Shown in pieces: positions 22,912-34,432 of a DNA stretch of 64,000 nucleotides. Source of the stretch: Apricaphanius iberus (taxonomy: Eukaryota; Chordata; Actinopteri; Cyprinodontiformes; Aphaniidae). A program made the position numbers and the translations under genes. The notes beneath the pieces were generated by a model. The model was not told the origin of the DNA. It did not search any database and worked only from the letters and a program-made list of their open reading frames with translations. Numbering within the stretch: position 1 is the stretch's first letter; the number at the start of each line of letters is the position of its first letter. The stretch spans positions 248,001 to 312,000 of the forward strand of contig JAPXFQ010002151.1 of NCBI GenBank assembly GCA_028564705.1, read 5' to 3'.

Positions 22912-25900
22912 TGTTCAATTCAGTTTCAATTCAGTTTATTTATATAGCGCCATTTCACAACAGATGTCATCTCAAGGCACTTTACAAAAAGAGTTATTAC
23001 AATGTTTAGTGTAGAAATTACAGAACCACAGAAGATTGCGTCGTGGAATTCTCAGCAATCCCTCATACTGAGCAAGCATGCAGCGACAGTGGGAAGGAAA
23101 AACTCCCTTTTAACAGGAAGAAACCTCCGGCAGAATCAGGCTCAGCACAAGCGGTCATCTGCCGCGACCGTCTGTGGCTTGGAGAATACATAACAGAGAC
23201 ACAGAAAGAGCAATAGAACTGATGCAGAAGTTTGTTGCAGGACGTGGAGAATTTTCCGTCACTGCAATGCCATCTTAGTCAGGGTCGTCAAGCAGGGCTA
23301 ATCCGGAGCACCTACTATAATAGAAAACAGGTTAGTGCTTGAATTGACAGCACATCATGCAGTTGGGGAGAAGTAGGAGAGAAAGTAGGAACAGACCCTA
23401 ATAATGTCCTCCAACAGCCTAGCCTAAAGCAGCATAGGTACTAACATTAACCTGTCTCCTAGCTACTAGGAGACCTGGCTACCAACACTCTGTCTGAGTC
23501 CTCCTGACCCGTGGACGGTGTAGGGCCGGTAACGGCCCCCGTCATGCCGGGGTCTTCTCGGAGTCGGGTTGTTTGAGAATGCAGCCCAAAGTGGGTGGTA
23601 AACTCCATCTAAGGCTAAATACCGGCACGAGACCGATAGTCGACAACTATCTTAAGGAAAAATAGACAGAACTGAGAGGACAGAGTTGAAGAGGGCGAGA
23701 AACGTTTAAGAGATAAACGGGTGGGGTCCGCACAGTCTGCCCGGGGGATTCAACCCGGCAGGTAATGGGCGGCCGCACTGTGCGGGAGGATCCCCTTGAG
23801 GGACCTCTCTCCGGCGCTGGCTGGCCCCTGTGGGGCACATTTCTTCCGCGGCGGTAAGCCGCGACCGGCTCCGGATCTTTACCTGGCTTACATTAATCTA
23901 TCTCTACCTAGCTACTCTACCTCTTCCTATCTCTTCCTAACTTTTGACACTCTGCCTGACTACTAACATTAACCTGTCTCTTCCTATCTACCTGTCTAAC
24001 CTGACTCTAACTACCTATAAACATATCTCTAACTGTAAGCTTTGTCAAAGAGGAAAGTTTTTAGCCTAGTTTTAAAGATAGACAAATTGTCTGCTTCACG
24101 AACCAACCCTGGGAGCCGGTTCCATAGGAGGGGAGCCTGATAGCTGAAAGATCTGCCACCCATTCTACTTTTAGAAATCCTAGGAACTACCAGTAAACCT
24201 GCAGTCTGAGAGCGAAGGTCTCTGTTAGGAACATATGGAACAATCAGGTCTCTTATGTATGATGGAGCTAGATTATTAAGGGCTTTATATGTCAGAAGGA
24301 GGATCTTGAATTCTATTCTAGATTTTACTGGGAGCCAGTGAAGAGAAGCTAAAACAGGGGAAATGTGATCTCTTCTTTTAATATTCATCAGAATCCTAGC
24401 AGCAGCATTTTGAACTAACTGAAGACTTTTAATTGTATTCTGTGGACTACCTGATAATAGACAGTTACAGTAATCCAGCCTTGAAGTAACAAAGGCATGG
24501 ACTAGTTTTTCAGCATCATTCCTGGACAGGATGGTTCTAATTTTTGCAATATTCCTAAGGTGAAAAAAGGAAATCCTACAGACTTCTTTAATGTGAGATC
24601 TAAATGACATATCTTGGTCAAAAATGACACCGAGGTTTTTTGCTTTATTACTGGAGGCTAATTTAATGCCGTCCAGGTGAAGGGGCTGACTAAGTAGTTT
24701 CTTTTTCAGAGCTTCTGGTCCAAAGACGACAACTTCTGTTTTATCAGAATTTAGAAGCAAGAAGTTTAGAGTCATCCAAGTTTTTATGTCTTCCAGACAT
24801 GCCTGTAGTCTACCTAACTGATTGGATTCATCAGGATTAATGGATAGATATAGCTGTGTATCATCTGCGTAACTATGGAATTTTATCCCATGCTGCCTAA
24901 TTATTTTACCAATAGGAAGCATATATATAGTAAAGAGAATCGGCCCAAGCACTGAACCCTGTGGTACTCCGCAAGTAACTATTGAGGTTGAGGAAGATCT
25001 ATTGTTTACCTGAACAAACTGAAATCTGTTAGACAAATAAGATTTAAACCAACCTAGTGCTGTTCCTATTATACCGACACTTTGAAGCCTTTCTATGAGA
25101 ATATTGTGATCAACAGTGTCAAAGGCAGCACTGAGATCTAACAGGACCAGAATGGTCACCAGTCCATTGTCTGAGGCTATGAGAATATCATTAGTAACCT
25201 TCACCAGAGCTGTTTCAGTGCTATGATGAGCTCTAAAGCCTGACTGAAACTTCTCAAACAGCTCATTATTGTTTAAATGCTCACATATCTGGTGTGCAAC
25301 TATTTTCTCAAGAATTTTAGATAAGAAGGGAAGATTAGATATCGGTCTATAGTTAATTAAGTCGTTTTGATCAAGAGAGGGTTTCTTAAGTAGAGGTTTA
25401 ATTACAGCAATCTTAAACTCCTGTGGTACATATCCATTGACTAAGGATAGATTCATTATATTTAAAATTGGAGCAGCGATCAGAGGGAAAACTTCTTTTA
25501 AGAGTTTAGTTGGGATTGGGTCTAAAACGCAAGTTGAAGGTTTAGATGAAGCTAATAATTTTAGTACATCACAAAGTTCGGCTGCATTAAAGCAGTTTAA
25601 GCATATATTAGGTTCCACCATTTTTGAGGCTGCCTCATTAACTAAGGAGGAAGCAAGCATATTGGGAAGGTTCCCAATTATCTTATTCTTTATGGAGTCT
25701 ATTTTATTTATAAAGAATTGCATGAAGTCGTCACTGCTTAGAGCTTGGGGAATGGTTGGCTCGATAGAGCTATGATCCTGTGTGAGTTTGGCAACTGTAT
25801 TAAAAAGAAACCTAGGATTATTTTTATTCTCCTCGATTAAAGATGAATAATATGCTGTTCTAGCTGTGTGAAGGCTCTTTTTATATAGCAATAAACTATC

Positions 25901-26040
25901 TTTCCATATTAAAAAGGAATCATGTAAATGCGTGGAGCGCCATTTTCTCTCTAGTTTTCTAACATTCTGCTTTAGGGTACGTAGCTCTAAATTAAACCAG
26001 GGAGGTAATCTTCTGTTCTGTTCTACACAGAATATTTTAA
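22912..26040 (-). mobile_element. Young L2/Maui-like LINE (copy A), 5'-truncated
   Basis: On the minus strand the element runs from about 26040 (5' truncation point) through a reverse transcriptase frame (stop at 24029) and a roughly 1.1-kb 3' UTR to a terminal 'gcgctatataaataaactga' plus TTGAA-type tandem repeats at 22912-22930. The 3' UTR is nearly identical to 11552-12605. The apurinic endonuclease domain expected upstream is absent, so this copy cannot move by itself, but the intact frame and near-identity argue for recent insertion. At its 5' edge it lies directly against an older L2 copy (26045-27457). Confidence 0.85.
24029..25891 (-). CDS. Reverse transcriptase of L2-type non-LTR retrotransposon
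   Basis: An uninterrupted 620-codon frame encodes an L2/Maui-like reverse transcriptase, the enzyme that copies LINE RNA into DNA at a nicked chromosomal target. Visible landmarks in order are: the N-terminal region ending LLKKPSLDQNDL, finger motif [33 protein letters not shown], the first catalytic block LLDLSAAFDTVDH, GVPQGSVLGPILFTIYM, the active-site HSYADDTQLYLS, LNSDKTEVVVFGP, NLGVIFD, and the C-terminal TRLDYCN-like and LHWLPV segments ending near LKTFLFDKA. The listed start is a non-ATG codon. The frame stays open upstream to about 26044, and the true N-terminus (endonuclease) is lost by 5' truncation. No stop or frameshift was found, unlike the other L2 copies nearby. Confidence 0.9.
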   Translation of the reverse strand: MLYKKSLHTARTAYYSSLIEENKNNPRFLFNTVAKLTQDHSSIEPTIPQALSSDDFMQFFINKIDSIKNKIIGNLPNMLASSLVNEAASKMVEPNICLNCFNAAELCDVLKLLASSKPSTCVLDPIPTKLLKEVFPLIAAPILNIMNLSLVNGYVPQEFKIAVIKPLLKKPSLDQNDLINYRPISNLPFLSKILEKIVAHQICEHLNNNELFEKFQSGFRAHHSTETALVKVTNDILIASDNGLVTILVLLDLSAAFDTVDHNILIERLQSVGIIGTALGWFKSYLSNRFQFVQVNNRSSSTSIVTCGVPQGSVLGPILFTIYMLPIGKIIRQHGIKFHSYADDTQLYLSINPDESNQLGRLQACLEDIKTWMTLNFLLLNSDKTEVVVFGPEALKKKLLSQPLHLDGIKLASSNKAKNLGVIFDQDMSFRSHIKEVCRISFFHLRNIAKIRTILSRNDAEKLVHAFVTSRLDYCNCLLSGSPQNTIKSLQLVQNAAARILMNIKRRDHISPVLASLHWLPVKSRIEFKILLLTYKALNNLAPSYIRDLIVPYVPNRDLRSQTAGLLVVPRISKSRMGGRSFSYQAPLLWNRLPGLVREADNLSIFKTRLKTFLFDKAYS

Positions 26041-26044
26041 TTTA

Positions 26045-27457
26045 GTTTAATGTATGTCTCATCTGTCATGTTGGCATCTTAAAGGCAGCTCTAAACAAAT
26101 TAGTTTTCAGTTTTGATTCAAAGCAGCTCATTGTTTTTGCAGCTTTGCAGTTGTGAGTAAGTTTCTTCCAGATAAGGGGAGCATAGAAACTTAGCTTCTT
26201 CTTCATGTTTGGTTCTGATTCTAGGGATGATTAGTAGACTAGAGTTGGAGGACTTGAGTGGTCTGGGGTTTGGTACGATGAAAACTGGTCTTCAATATAT
26301 TCTGGACTTTTTGGTGTTAAGCCATTCAATGGTTTATAAACTAGTAAGAGTATTTTGAAGTCTATTCTGTGAGCTACAGGGAACCATTGTAATGACTTTA
26401 GAACTGGGGTGATGTGCTCTACTTTCCTGGTTCTAGTTCAATTCGATTCACTTTTATTTATATAGTGCCAGTCCACAACATATGTCATCTCAAGGCACTT
26501 TAAAACAAAAGTCATTTCAATACTATTATACAAACATTCCAATCAGTTAAGTTTTCTATGTAAGGAATCCCAGCAGATTGCGTTGAGTCATCGGCGTGAG
26601 GTTGTGCCTGGATCGTGCAGACTCCAACCACAGCTATTCCTCAGCAAACCCTCATACTGAGCAAGAATGTAGCGACTTTGGAGAGGAAAAACTCCCCTTT
26701 CACAAGGTCTGATTTGACTAGTGAGGACACGAGAAGCTGTGTTCTGAATCAGCTGCAGCTGTCTGATTGACTTTTTAGGTAGACCTGTAAGGACACTATT
26801 GCAGTAATCAAGCCAACTAGAGATAAACATATGGATGAGTCTTTCAAAATGCCATTGTCACATCAGTCATTTAATCCTGAAAATGTTATTTTGGTGATAG
26901 AAGGCTGAATTTGTTATTGTTTGTATGTGACCCTGGAAGTTGAGGTCTGAATCTACTGTTATACCTAGATTATGCGCCTGGTCAATAGGCTCTAGTTATA
27001 TTAACTGAAGCTGTGTGCTGGCTCTTGATCGTTCCTCTTTAAGTCCAATGATAATTACTTCAGTTTTGTTTCTGCTTATTTGGAGAAAAAGTGGGACATC
27101 CAGCTATTTGCTCAATGCATTCATTTAGGGTTTGGATGGGTCAAAGTTACCTGGTGACGTTGTAATGTAAAGCTGATTGTCTTCTGCAAAGTTATGGTAA
27201 CTAAACTTTTTGGTTGTTATAATCTGGGCTAGCAGGATCATGTAGATATTAAATAGAAGAGGCTTCAGAATGAAGCCTGGGGGGCCCCCACAAGTGATTT
27301 CTGTCTGCTCTGTTGAAAAATTGCCTATTGAATCAAATAATTTCCTGTTCTTGAGGTATGACTCAAATCAGCAAAGTACTATAGCAGTGAGACCGACCCA
27401 ACAGTGTCAAATGCCTCACGGAAGTCTACAAGTACCTGCACTGTGGTTTTACCAGTA
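26045..27457 (-). mobile_element. Older L2-like LINE (copy C) with nested insertion
   Basis: The plus sequence shows 'ctagagttggaggacttgag', 'taatgactttagaactgggg', 'ttgatcgttcctctttaagt' and 'acttcagttttgtttctgc', paralleling copy B (7625-8900) in order. The minus-strand coding frame is broken throughout. A separate LINE 3'-UTR-type segment (26435-26717) interrupts it: the phrase 'ggttctagt' before it resumes as 'tagtgaggacacgagaagct' after it. An A-rich run lies at 27457-27475. Confidence 0.7.
26435..26717 (-). mobile_element. LINE 3'-end insertion inside L2 copy C
   Basis: 'ttcaattcgattcactttta' and 'tttatatagtgccagtccac' match, with divergence, the terminal region of L2 copy A ('ttcagtttatttatatagcg'). 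It also shares 'atgtcatctcaaggcacttt' and 'gaggaaaaactcccctttc'. It splits the reverse-transcriptase remnant of copy C, so it inserted later. Confidence 0.6.
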
Positions 27458-27470
27458 AAAAAAAAACAAA

Positions 27471-28700
27471 AAAACATGCTGCTTTCAAAGCTGTTGCACA
27501 GACAAAGCTTGGTGCCATACTGTACAGCCCTGATGTTAGACTTTTATGTTCCTGTCATTTAATTATCACTAAAACAATCAATTGTAAACACCTATGAGTC
27601 ACTATCAATTTGTTCAAATGTTTCATGTTGCAAATTCTCAACCCTCTCCTACCGACTGTGGTTTTCCTGAAGCATGTTTAGGTAAAATCAGTGATGATAA
27701 AATTGTTCTTATTTTTATGTTTATAAGTATTTGCTGATGTCACTAAGGTCTTCTTTTTACTTACACTTTCTGTTATGGTACCAAAAAAGTGTTTCAATAA
27801 ACGGTTGGATTGAATTCAGTTTTCATGAGTTCTTTATTAAAAATAGTTAAGTAAAGAACAGGGAAACAAATTATTTGGGCTGTACGTCAAATCTTTGTTC
27901 TTCAATTTCTGATGGTTATCGATAATTATCGATCAATATGACTTTTCTCTTTATGGATATGCTCTTTTTCTATAGGTCTATCGTTCAGCCCTACTTTTAC
28001 TTTACTCACAACAACACTTTAGTGCTCAGACATGCCTACTTGTAGTGTGTGTTTTTGTGTGTGCTTATACGTAGTTAATGGCCAATGCTAAAAATGACAC
28101 CCATTGACTCAGTTTATCAGTTGGTTTACCTCTTGTAGGTGTGTCTATGGGAGACTTATGATATGACAACTTTAAGCAGAAAAGGTCAATGTGCACAAGT
28201 AAAACGTTAAAATGAGTAGGTGAGTGAACAGCTCAGAAGTCAACATGTCGCTTTCAAGGTATTGAACAGATTTTTCCTTCTAAAGAAGGGATTGATAGAG
28301 ACTGACTTTGTTTTTCAAGGAAAGCATTTTAGATCGACACTTCGGAAAACTCAAGGACTTGCATTACGAGTTGGGTTTTAACATTTTCTTCTTAATTTTC
28401 TTCTTTCTTTCTTTATTGTATTTGTGCCTTTTTTTTACTCTGAATAGCTTTGTAAGTCTAGATATGGTATATCTATTGTTGTTCTTGGAGTGCTGCTGAT
28501 TGGACTTTGAATGATAGTGCTCCAAACAGATGCTTCCTAGTTGGTTTGTCTGCCTAATCTGATTTTGATTGACTGAGTTGTTTTCTTGTTTTTTTGTAAA
28601 CGTGTTTAGTTTTTTAAAGATTGTTTTTAATTATCTGGGAATGTGCTGATTTAGCCAACAACACTTCCAAACCTACATTAAAGGAAGTAACTGTGCAGAT
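27471..28700. other. Non-coding intronic sequence, nothing recognised
   Basis: No supported gene or repeat family. T-rich tracts lie at 28380-28440 and 28560-28620. Confidence 0.4.
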
Positions 28701-28706
28701 GGATGT

Positions 28707-29513
28707 TTATCTATGACAAATTTGAGTTGAAAAATGTCTTAATGTTGCCCCCTTCAACGTCCGCATGAGGTACGTAATCACCTGTAGGCTCAGATATTTC
28801 TCCATCATCTGGTGTGTAACAGTCCTGTCAGACTTCCAACACTCAGAAAAAGAATCCTCTTTGTCATTAAGATTAAATATTTTTGAACACTTTCCTGAAA
28901 ACTCACCCATGTCAACCTGCTGCCCTGATCTTGTCACCTTATAACAAACATAAGATGCATCTGGTGCTGGTTGTAAGAGGTCAATTAACCCAGGAGCCTG
29001 AGCCTGAACAGATTTTTCCAAACTACAATGTTCAGCCCAGTTCTTATCCAAACCTGCTGCTGTTACAGCTAAAATACATTGAGAGGCACAAATACTGCAC
29101 TTTCTACCTTTCAGGGTGAAATTAATTCTGGGAGCTTGTACGGTATCCCACTGATCAGGAAAACTACCTGGGGTCTCACAGTAACTTGCACATTGATCTA
29201 ACAGCTCCTCGAATGGTATAGGAACATAATACTTGGGGACTGCTGTACCCATGCAAACAACACAAGGCTTATTAGAAACTGATCTGGCTGAATAATTAGC
29301 AAACTGGTACCACAAATTTCCTCTGACCCAGTTCTCTTGTAAGACATTACGTATGACCGATCTCAGATGAAGTCCAGCCCAGACGGTCTCCCGGTCCTGA
29401 TGCAGAGTCCAAACGACGCCCCCTAACAAGAAACAAAACACCGACAATATGAATGTCTCAGTCTTTTTTGCTCCGGATCCCCAGAGCTTCGAAGAATGCG
29501 TCATCTTCTCCAT
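28707..29513 (-). CDS. Endogenous retroviral envelope fragment (surface-unit part)
   Basis: An open minus-strand frame of 268 residues from the ATG at 29513. Nearly all of the frame lies on the surface side: a short charged start, one hydrophobic segment at about residues 17-35 suited to a signal/anchor, then a cysteine-rich ectodomain with Cx2C pairs and one N-x-T glycosylation site. It lies just behind an integrase C-terminal fragment (29564-29725), the normal pol-to-env order of a retrovirus. No fusion-peptide or transmembrane subunit follows, and no flanking LTR was recognised, so it is a partial relic rather than a provirus. The frame stays open into an alternative non-ATG start at 29567 whose first bases overlap the pol stop. 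Which lineage it belongs to (gamma/epsilon-like) is inference from the integrase end. Confidence 0.6.
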   Translation of the reverse strand: MEKMTHSSKLWGSGAKKTETFILSVFCFLLGGVVWTLHQDRETVWAGLHLRSVIRNVLQENWVRGNLWYQFANYSARSVSNKPCVVCMGTAVPKYYVPIPFEELLDQCASYCETPGSFPDQWDTVQAPRINFTLKGRKCSICASQCILAVTAAGLDKNWAEHCSLEKSVQAQAPGLIDLLQPAPDASYVCYKVTRSGQQVDMGEFSGKCSKIFNLNDKEDSFSECWKSDRTVTHQMMEKYLSLQVITYLMRTLKGATLRHFSTQICHR

Positions 29514-29563
29514 TTCTTCACTTGTGATGATTAGATGTATGTTAACAAGCACGGTTATAAAAG

Positions 29564-29725
29564 TCAAGTGTTTGTTACCGTTTCTACTTCTCTCAGTTTT
29601 TCTGCTTCAGCAGACAGAATCGGTCCTGTCACTCTCTTGCAATGACTGGCGTGCACCCAAGTCGCCCTCTCAGCGATTTTCACAGCAGTGTAGGTAACAA
29701 GCAACACTTCAAACGGCCCCTCTGC
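29564..29725 (-). pseudogene. Retroviral integrase C-terminal fragment
   Basis: The last roughly 54 codons before the stop at 29564 match the C-terminal DNA-binding domain of gammaretrovirus-like integrase, with the characteristic WVHASH-type motif near the end. Upstream of about 29725 the frame continues but turns hydrophobic and unrelated, so the pol gene is truncated there. The stop codon overlaps the upstream extension of the env frame, as is common between retroviral pol and env. Confidence 0.65.
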
Positions 29726-29779
29726 TCTCAGTGTTAATAATACTAACAGATGAATGATAATAATACATTTCTCCATCAC

Positions 29780-32430
29780 AGTCTTCCATTTTTCTATTTT
29801 CCCTTTTTTTATATATTATTCTTTTTTTATGTTTTATTTTATAAGTGCACAAGTAAGTTTAAAACAGATTAACTTAATTTTTAATGATTGCTCCAACTGC
29901 TGCTAGATTAATAACATTGGTATTACAGTGGTAATAAGTGATGCATCAATCAGTCATGTAAAAGATGAGTTTTCTCTTGATCTCAAGTTTAAATTTATTC
30001 TTTTAGGCAGATAAACTGAGCTTGCTTGCATTGTTTTCTAACTATCACAGCTTCAATATGAATCTGTATTGATAATTTGACTGACTTGTTTCTCTATAGT
30101 AATTGGACTGCTTGTGTATACAAGGTGTTTTGAGATGACACTTGTTGTCAATCTGTGCTTTATTAATTTTCAAAGCCATCACCTCTACTAAAGATCCTGC
30201 ATCAGTTTTGTTTTTGCCCTGCTGACCTTTTTTTTTATTTCTATTTTTATTCATCACATATACTTTAAAAAAGTAAAAGTTATTGGTTTCCAAATTAGAC
30301 TTGGACGCCAGTGTTTTTTGTTGTTTTTTGCCTTTGTGCCTGTATAGAGCAACACAGGTGGTCTAACTATCTGATAATGGCCGATTAATTGGTTGGTATA
30401 TCTGCTCTGGTAGTGAGCCAGAAATTGGCTACTTAAGAGGTGCTAGTTGTAAAAAAAATCTGAATAATGGTGATCATTGGTGCTCCTATGCTTTCCGATC
30501 TTTGACTCCTGGTAATATTTCCTGTCACACAAAAATAGCAAAAATCCGTCAAAATTTTACGCAGGGGAAAACTACTATTCCCGTTTTTCAACAATATGAT
30601 ATCTTGCAGCAACGAGCTGGGAGATATAAAAGCTTTAAACAACTGTATCTGTGAGAATCCTAATTTCTTTAAAATTGTTGATATATTTAACAGCTACTTA
30701 AAACTAGAATATGTCTAGTTCTAAGTAAAACAAAAGGCCATTATAACTTTATGATTTATTTAAATATTCTTCCTTTGTTTAGGAACTTTTCTTTTGTTCG
30801 AATTATATTTGCATCATAGATAAGAACATGATGAATATCTGTGATATTGCTTGGTTTTTATCAGGGGAAATGTGGAAGTGCAGATGGCAGTCATATCCAC
30901 AAGTGATTGTAATATGAATCTAGAAAAGGACACAGTGGGACCTTTCCTGCAGTACTGCTGGCTGTCTGTGCTGGTGGAGAAGGTCAAAAAGCTAAACCCT
31001 TGATTTTACCTTTCCGTCTATGATCCGATGCTAAGCCATTGTCATGACATAGGGATCATAACTAATAGAACAAAATCCTGTTTACGCGCAGCTGAAATCC
31101 GCTTCTTCGATAGCGTCCAGACTTAGCCTTCCAGGTAGGGGAGTTTTATATTTGTAAGTATTTAGCTATTTCAGCTGCAAGCTAAGCATAATTTAAGATC
31201 AACAGTAGGAGATTAAAGCAACTGTACTTCTGACTTCAGTCTTTTTTTCTAAGACAGCTTGTAAAGCTTTATGTAGGAAGATTTTAAACTACAGCTTCCC
31301 ACAGTATTAACTGTAATGTAAGGTAAAGTGGATTGTGGCTGCATTTGTAGCTTAGTTATGTCTATAAAATATAACTCAAAAGCTTTTGGGAGCACTGGCG
31401 TGCATTATAAATTCGTAACTTTTTTGACTTGACCCGGATTGGATATTTATCATTTTTGTTTTGTAATATTTAGTTACAGTGTCAGAAGTTAGGTGTCAAA
31501 ATTATTTTCTCTGTAAGGTAGTGTGACCTTTGATAAAACGGGTTAAAAAATGGCGAGGAAAGAGAAGACTGTAATGATAACATTTATCAGCAAGGCAGAA
31601 GATCATGTAGAAGGTCAAGAGGGAATACAGCATAGGTTCGTAAACATATGTCAATCTTCAAGCAGAATTTTAGCATAAATAATCTATTGGCCGCAGTTGC
31701 ATGACCAAGGATCAAATTACTTCTAATGATAAAGCTATAGTGGACCTCTAGTTTTCATTCATCTGTTAGAAAAGACGTTTTTCACAGTTTGCACATTGGA
31801 GCAGAATTCAAATTGCAGCCACCAGATTTTAAGTGATAGACTTGTGCGTCATTCTGAAAACACCATGGTCACTGGGAAACACTGCTGGCATAATCACGTG
31901 CTGTGGGAGCTAGATCAGAAGATACTAGAACATTTCTATTAGTAGACTTTGTACAACATATTTGACTGAGCTTGAGCTATTTTCCAAAGAATTGACAAAT
32001 GTATGTTGAAGAGTTTTTAGATTTGTGTAGCTGGTAGAAGACGGAAATAGCCTTCACTGAAATAGCAGTGAAGGGTGGTTGTACTGAGTATTGATTCAGA
32101 GAAGCTGAAAACAAATGCAACGTTACCTTTATTCCCTTATGTATTAGTTTATCACATTATCTTGAGAAAATATGGTTGTGGTTGTAACGTGACACAAGTG
32201 GAAATAGTTCAAGAGGTGTGAATAGTTTTTCAAGATGTCACAAAGCACTGAGATGGTGAACCCTATTGTAAAATTGAGATTGACTCTTCCACTTAATCTG
32301 GTTGGACCTCCTGAATCCTGTACTCTGATTCCATAGGCTCATGTCACCATATCAATGAAAGCTGCAGATACTGTAGTGCTCCACCTAATAATGTAACTTA
32401 AATTTATGTGGAGGACCATCTCTGCCAAAA
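29780..32430. other. Non-coding intronic sequence, nothing recognised
   Basis: I found no LTR for the adjacent retroviral remnant, no gene and no clear repeat. A 39-codon ATG frame near 30883-30999 follows an acceptor-like 'tggtttttatcag' but lacks any recognisable feature. Confidence 0.35.
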
Positions 32431-32720
32431 TTGACAATAAATAAATAAATAAATAAATAAATGTGAATATAAATAAATAATTGAGGAAATACATCTGTAA
32501 ATAAATAGAAAAAAAATCAATCAATGTGGCAATAATTAAATGTGGGAATAAATAAATATGGAAATAAACACATGCATTTTAAAATACATTTGTAAATACA
32601 TTAATATAGAACTAAATAATTAAATGTTGTAATGAATAAATAACTAAATATATGTGGAAATGCATGAAAGCTTTATTAACATATTTCCACATTTATTTAT
32701 TTAAAATTATATTTTCATAT
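32430..32720. repeat. AAAT-type simple repeat with inverted parts
   Basis: A perfect run of about six AAAT units at 32437-32462 passes into degenerate 'aataaat' words broken by 'gtggaaat'. The 3' edge, 'atatttccacatttatttat', is the reverse complement of the earlier 'aaatgtggaaata'-type word, so single strands could fold back. Likely a decayed AT-rich repeat. Confidence 0.6.
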
Positions 32721-33443
32721 TTTTATTGGACTAATTTCTTGGATTTGAATTGACTTTTTGGACTTTGTGCAATTCTGCAAGTAATTAAACAGATTATTTT
32801 ATGGTGGTCGTTTTTTTTTTCTTTCTGTCTTTATTTAATCTTCCTGATTTTATCAACCGTTCTCCTGTCACCCCCCCACCCCCCTTCCAAAGGATCCCAT
32901 TTTCTTTAGATTGACAAAAAGGAAAAATGTATCTAGCAAAGCTGGCCTGAAATTAGATTGCAGTATAAATTGAGTTATAGATTTAGTTGAGTTTTTAGAG
33001 ACCTGCTAAATACATCTTTATCGTCAATACCATGACCACCATTGTGAATGCTGGCTCTGTAAAGAGCAGCTTTGAAGACAATGGTTTGGTTGGGGTGCCT
33101 TCACTTCCAGCTTCTGCTGCTCACTTCTCCAATCTGAAGCCACACTTTTGGACTCTGGTTTCATTCATTTAAGTCAAGTGTCAAAGAGGACTTTGAATCT
33201 TGCAAGATGTGTGCAGCTTTTTCAAATGAGGTTTCCTGTCATGCATCTGTATATACAAGCATGGGGGGAACGCGTGCGAAATGTCACCCGAGCTTTTTTT
33301 CAGCTGTTACTACTGTTTAATGTGCAGTAACATGTTTTTACGAGTTGTCCTTAAACACATCACAGATAAGTGTAGCAGAGCAGGTTGTTAAGCAAACCAG
33401 CCAGATGCTGCAAAAGGCAACAAACTTTGCAGATACTGTCACA

Positions 33444-34432
33444 TAGGGCTGGGTGATATATCAATATTAAAAATATATCAATATTTTTTAACAAGATATA
33501 AAATTGGACCATGTATCGATATATGTAGTTCAAACTGCGCTGTGATCTTTGCTTCAGCCAAGCTGCTGACCAGGTGCTCTCAGCATTGCTTCCGGCGTCC
33601 CCGCCCCCTTCTTTTTCACGCACAGGGGAGGGGGAGCAATCTTCAAAAACCATGGAGGAAGCAACAATGTCTGCGGAGCATGCGGAGGAGGAATTGGTTG
33701 GTAAAGTAGTGGCTCAGTAATATGGAGATGGTTCATATTCAAAGTATCAGATGAGCAAGAAGATCATGTTAAATGTAGGGAGTGCCATAAACAAGTTACA
33801 GCCAGGGGTGGAAGCACTACAAATGTTTTTCACCACCTAAAACCACCAGTATGAAAATGTGTGAAACTGCACACTGAAGAAGCCCCATCTGCAATCCATC
33901 CGCAACCCACAAACGCTCAAGCTCCGAATCAAATCTCACTGCGAACTTCATTTTCCCGCAGTGTACTGTATGAAAAGTGACAAGTGGTGTACTACAACTA
34001 AAGCGGTCACTTATCACATAGCTAAAGATATGGTCCCTGTTGCAACTGTGAAAAACATTAGATTTAAAAAGCTACTGAAAACCATGGACCCGAGATATGA
34101 GCTCCCCAGTTACAACTACTTTGCAAGGGAAGGACTGCCACAAATGTACGCAGAAGTCAGGAAGCCTTGCTGACCAGCTCACTAACGTGCAACATTTTGC
34201 GTCGACCAGTGACATGTGGTCAAGCAGGATGTTTGAGCCTTATATGAGCCTGAAAGTTCATTCTATTCACGACTGGGAGATAAAATCAGCATGTCTCAAA
34301 ACAAGTCATTTCCCCCAAATTTTGGGTTTAACTGTGACAAAACATTTGCTCTCAATTTGTGATGAAAAAAAGGATTTGGATATATATCGTATATTTATAT
34401 TTAGCCTAAATATATCGGGATATAACATCTCT
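33444..34432 (+). mobile_element. ZBED-like hAT transposon fossil
   Basis: It starts 'tagggctgggtgatatatc', the common hAT terminus. A broken plus-strand frame then encodes a BED zinc finger (VKCRECHKQVTARGGSTT then FHHLK, 33762-33843), followed by WCTTTKAVTYHIAKDMVPV, LLKTMDPRYELPS and a TSDMWSSRMFEPYMSLKVH segment (34204-34262), typical of ZBED/hAT transposases. Stops and frameshifts occur after each block and the catalytic C-terminal half is missing. 'ctgtcaca' before the left end and 'ccgtcaca' at 34433-34440 could be a diverged 8-bp duplication, but the right terminus itself is not recognisable. Confidence 0.65.

Noticed and set aside
25437..25775. 112-codon plus-strand frame
   Set aside because: Antisense shadow of the L2 reverse transcriptase frame.
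30856..30999. Acceptor-like tract followed by a 39-codon frame from an ATG
   Set aside because: Too short, no donor afterwards, and no recognised product.
32430..32720. CRISPR-like or regulatory array
   Set aside because: The periodicity is a simple AAAT microsatellite and its decay. There are no repeat-spacer units, and the genome is eukaryotic.
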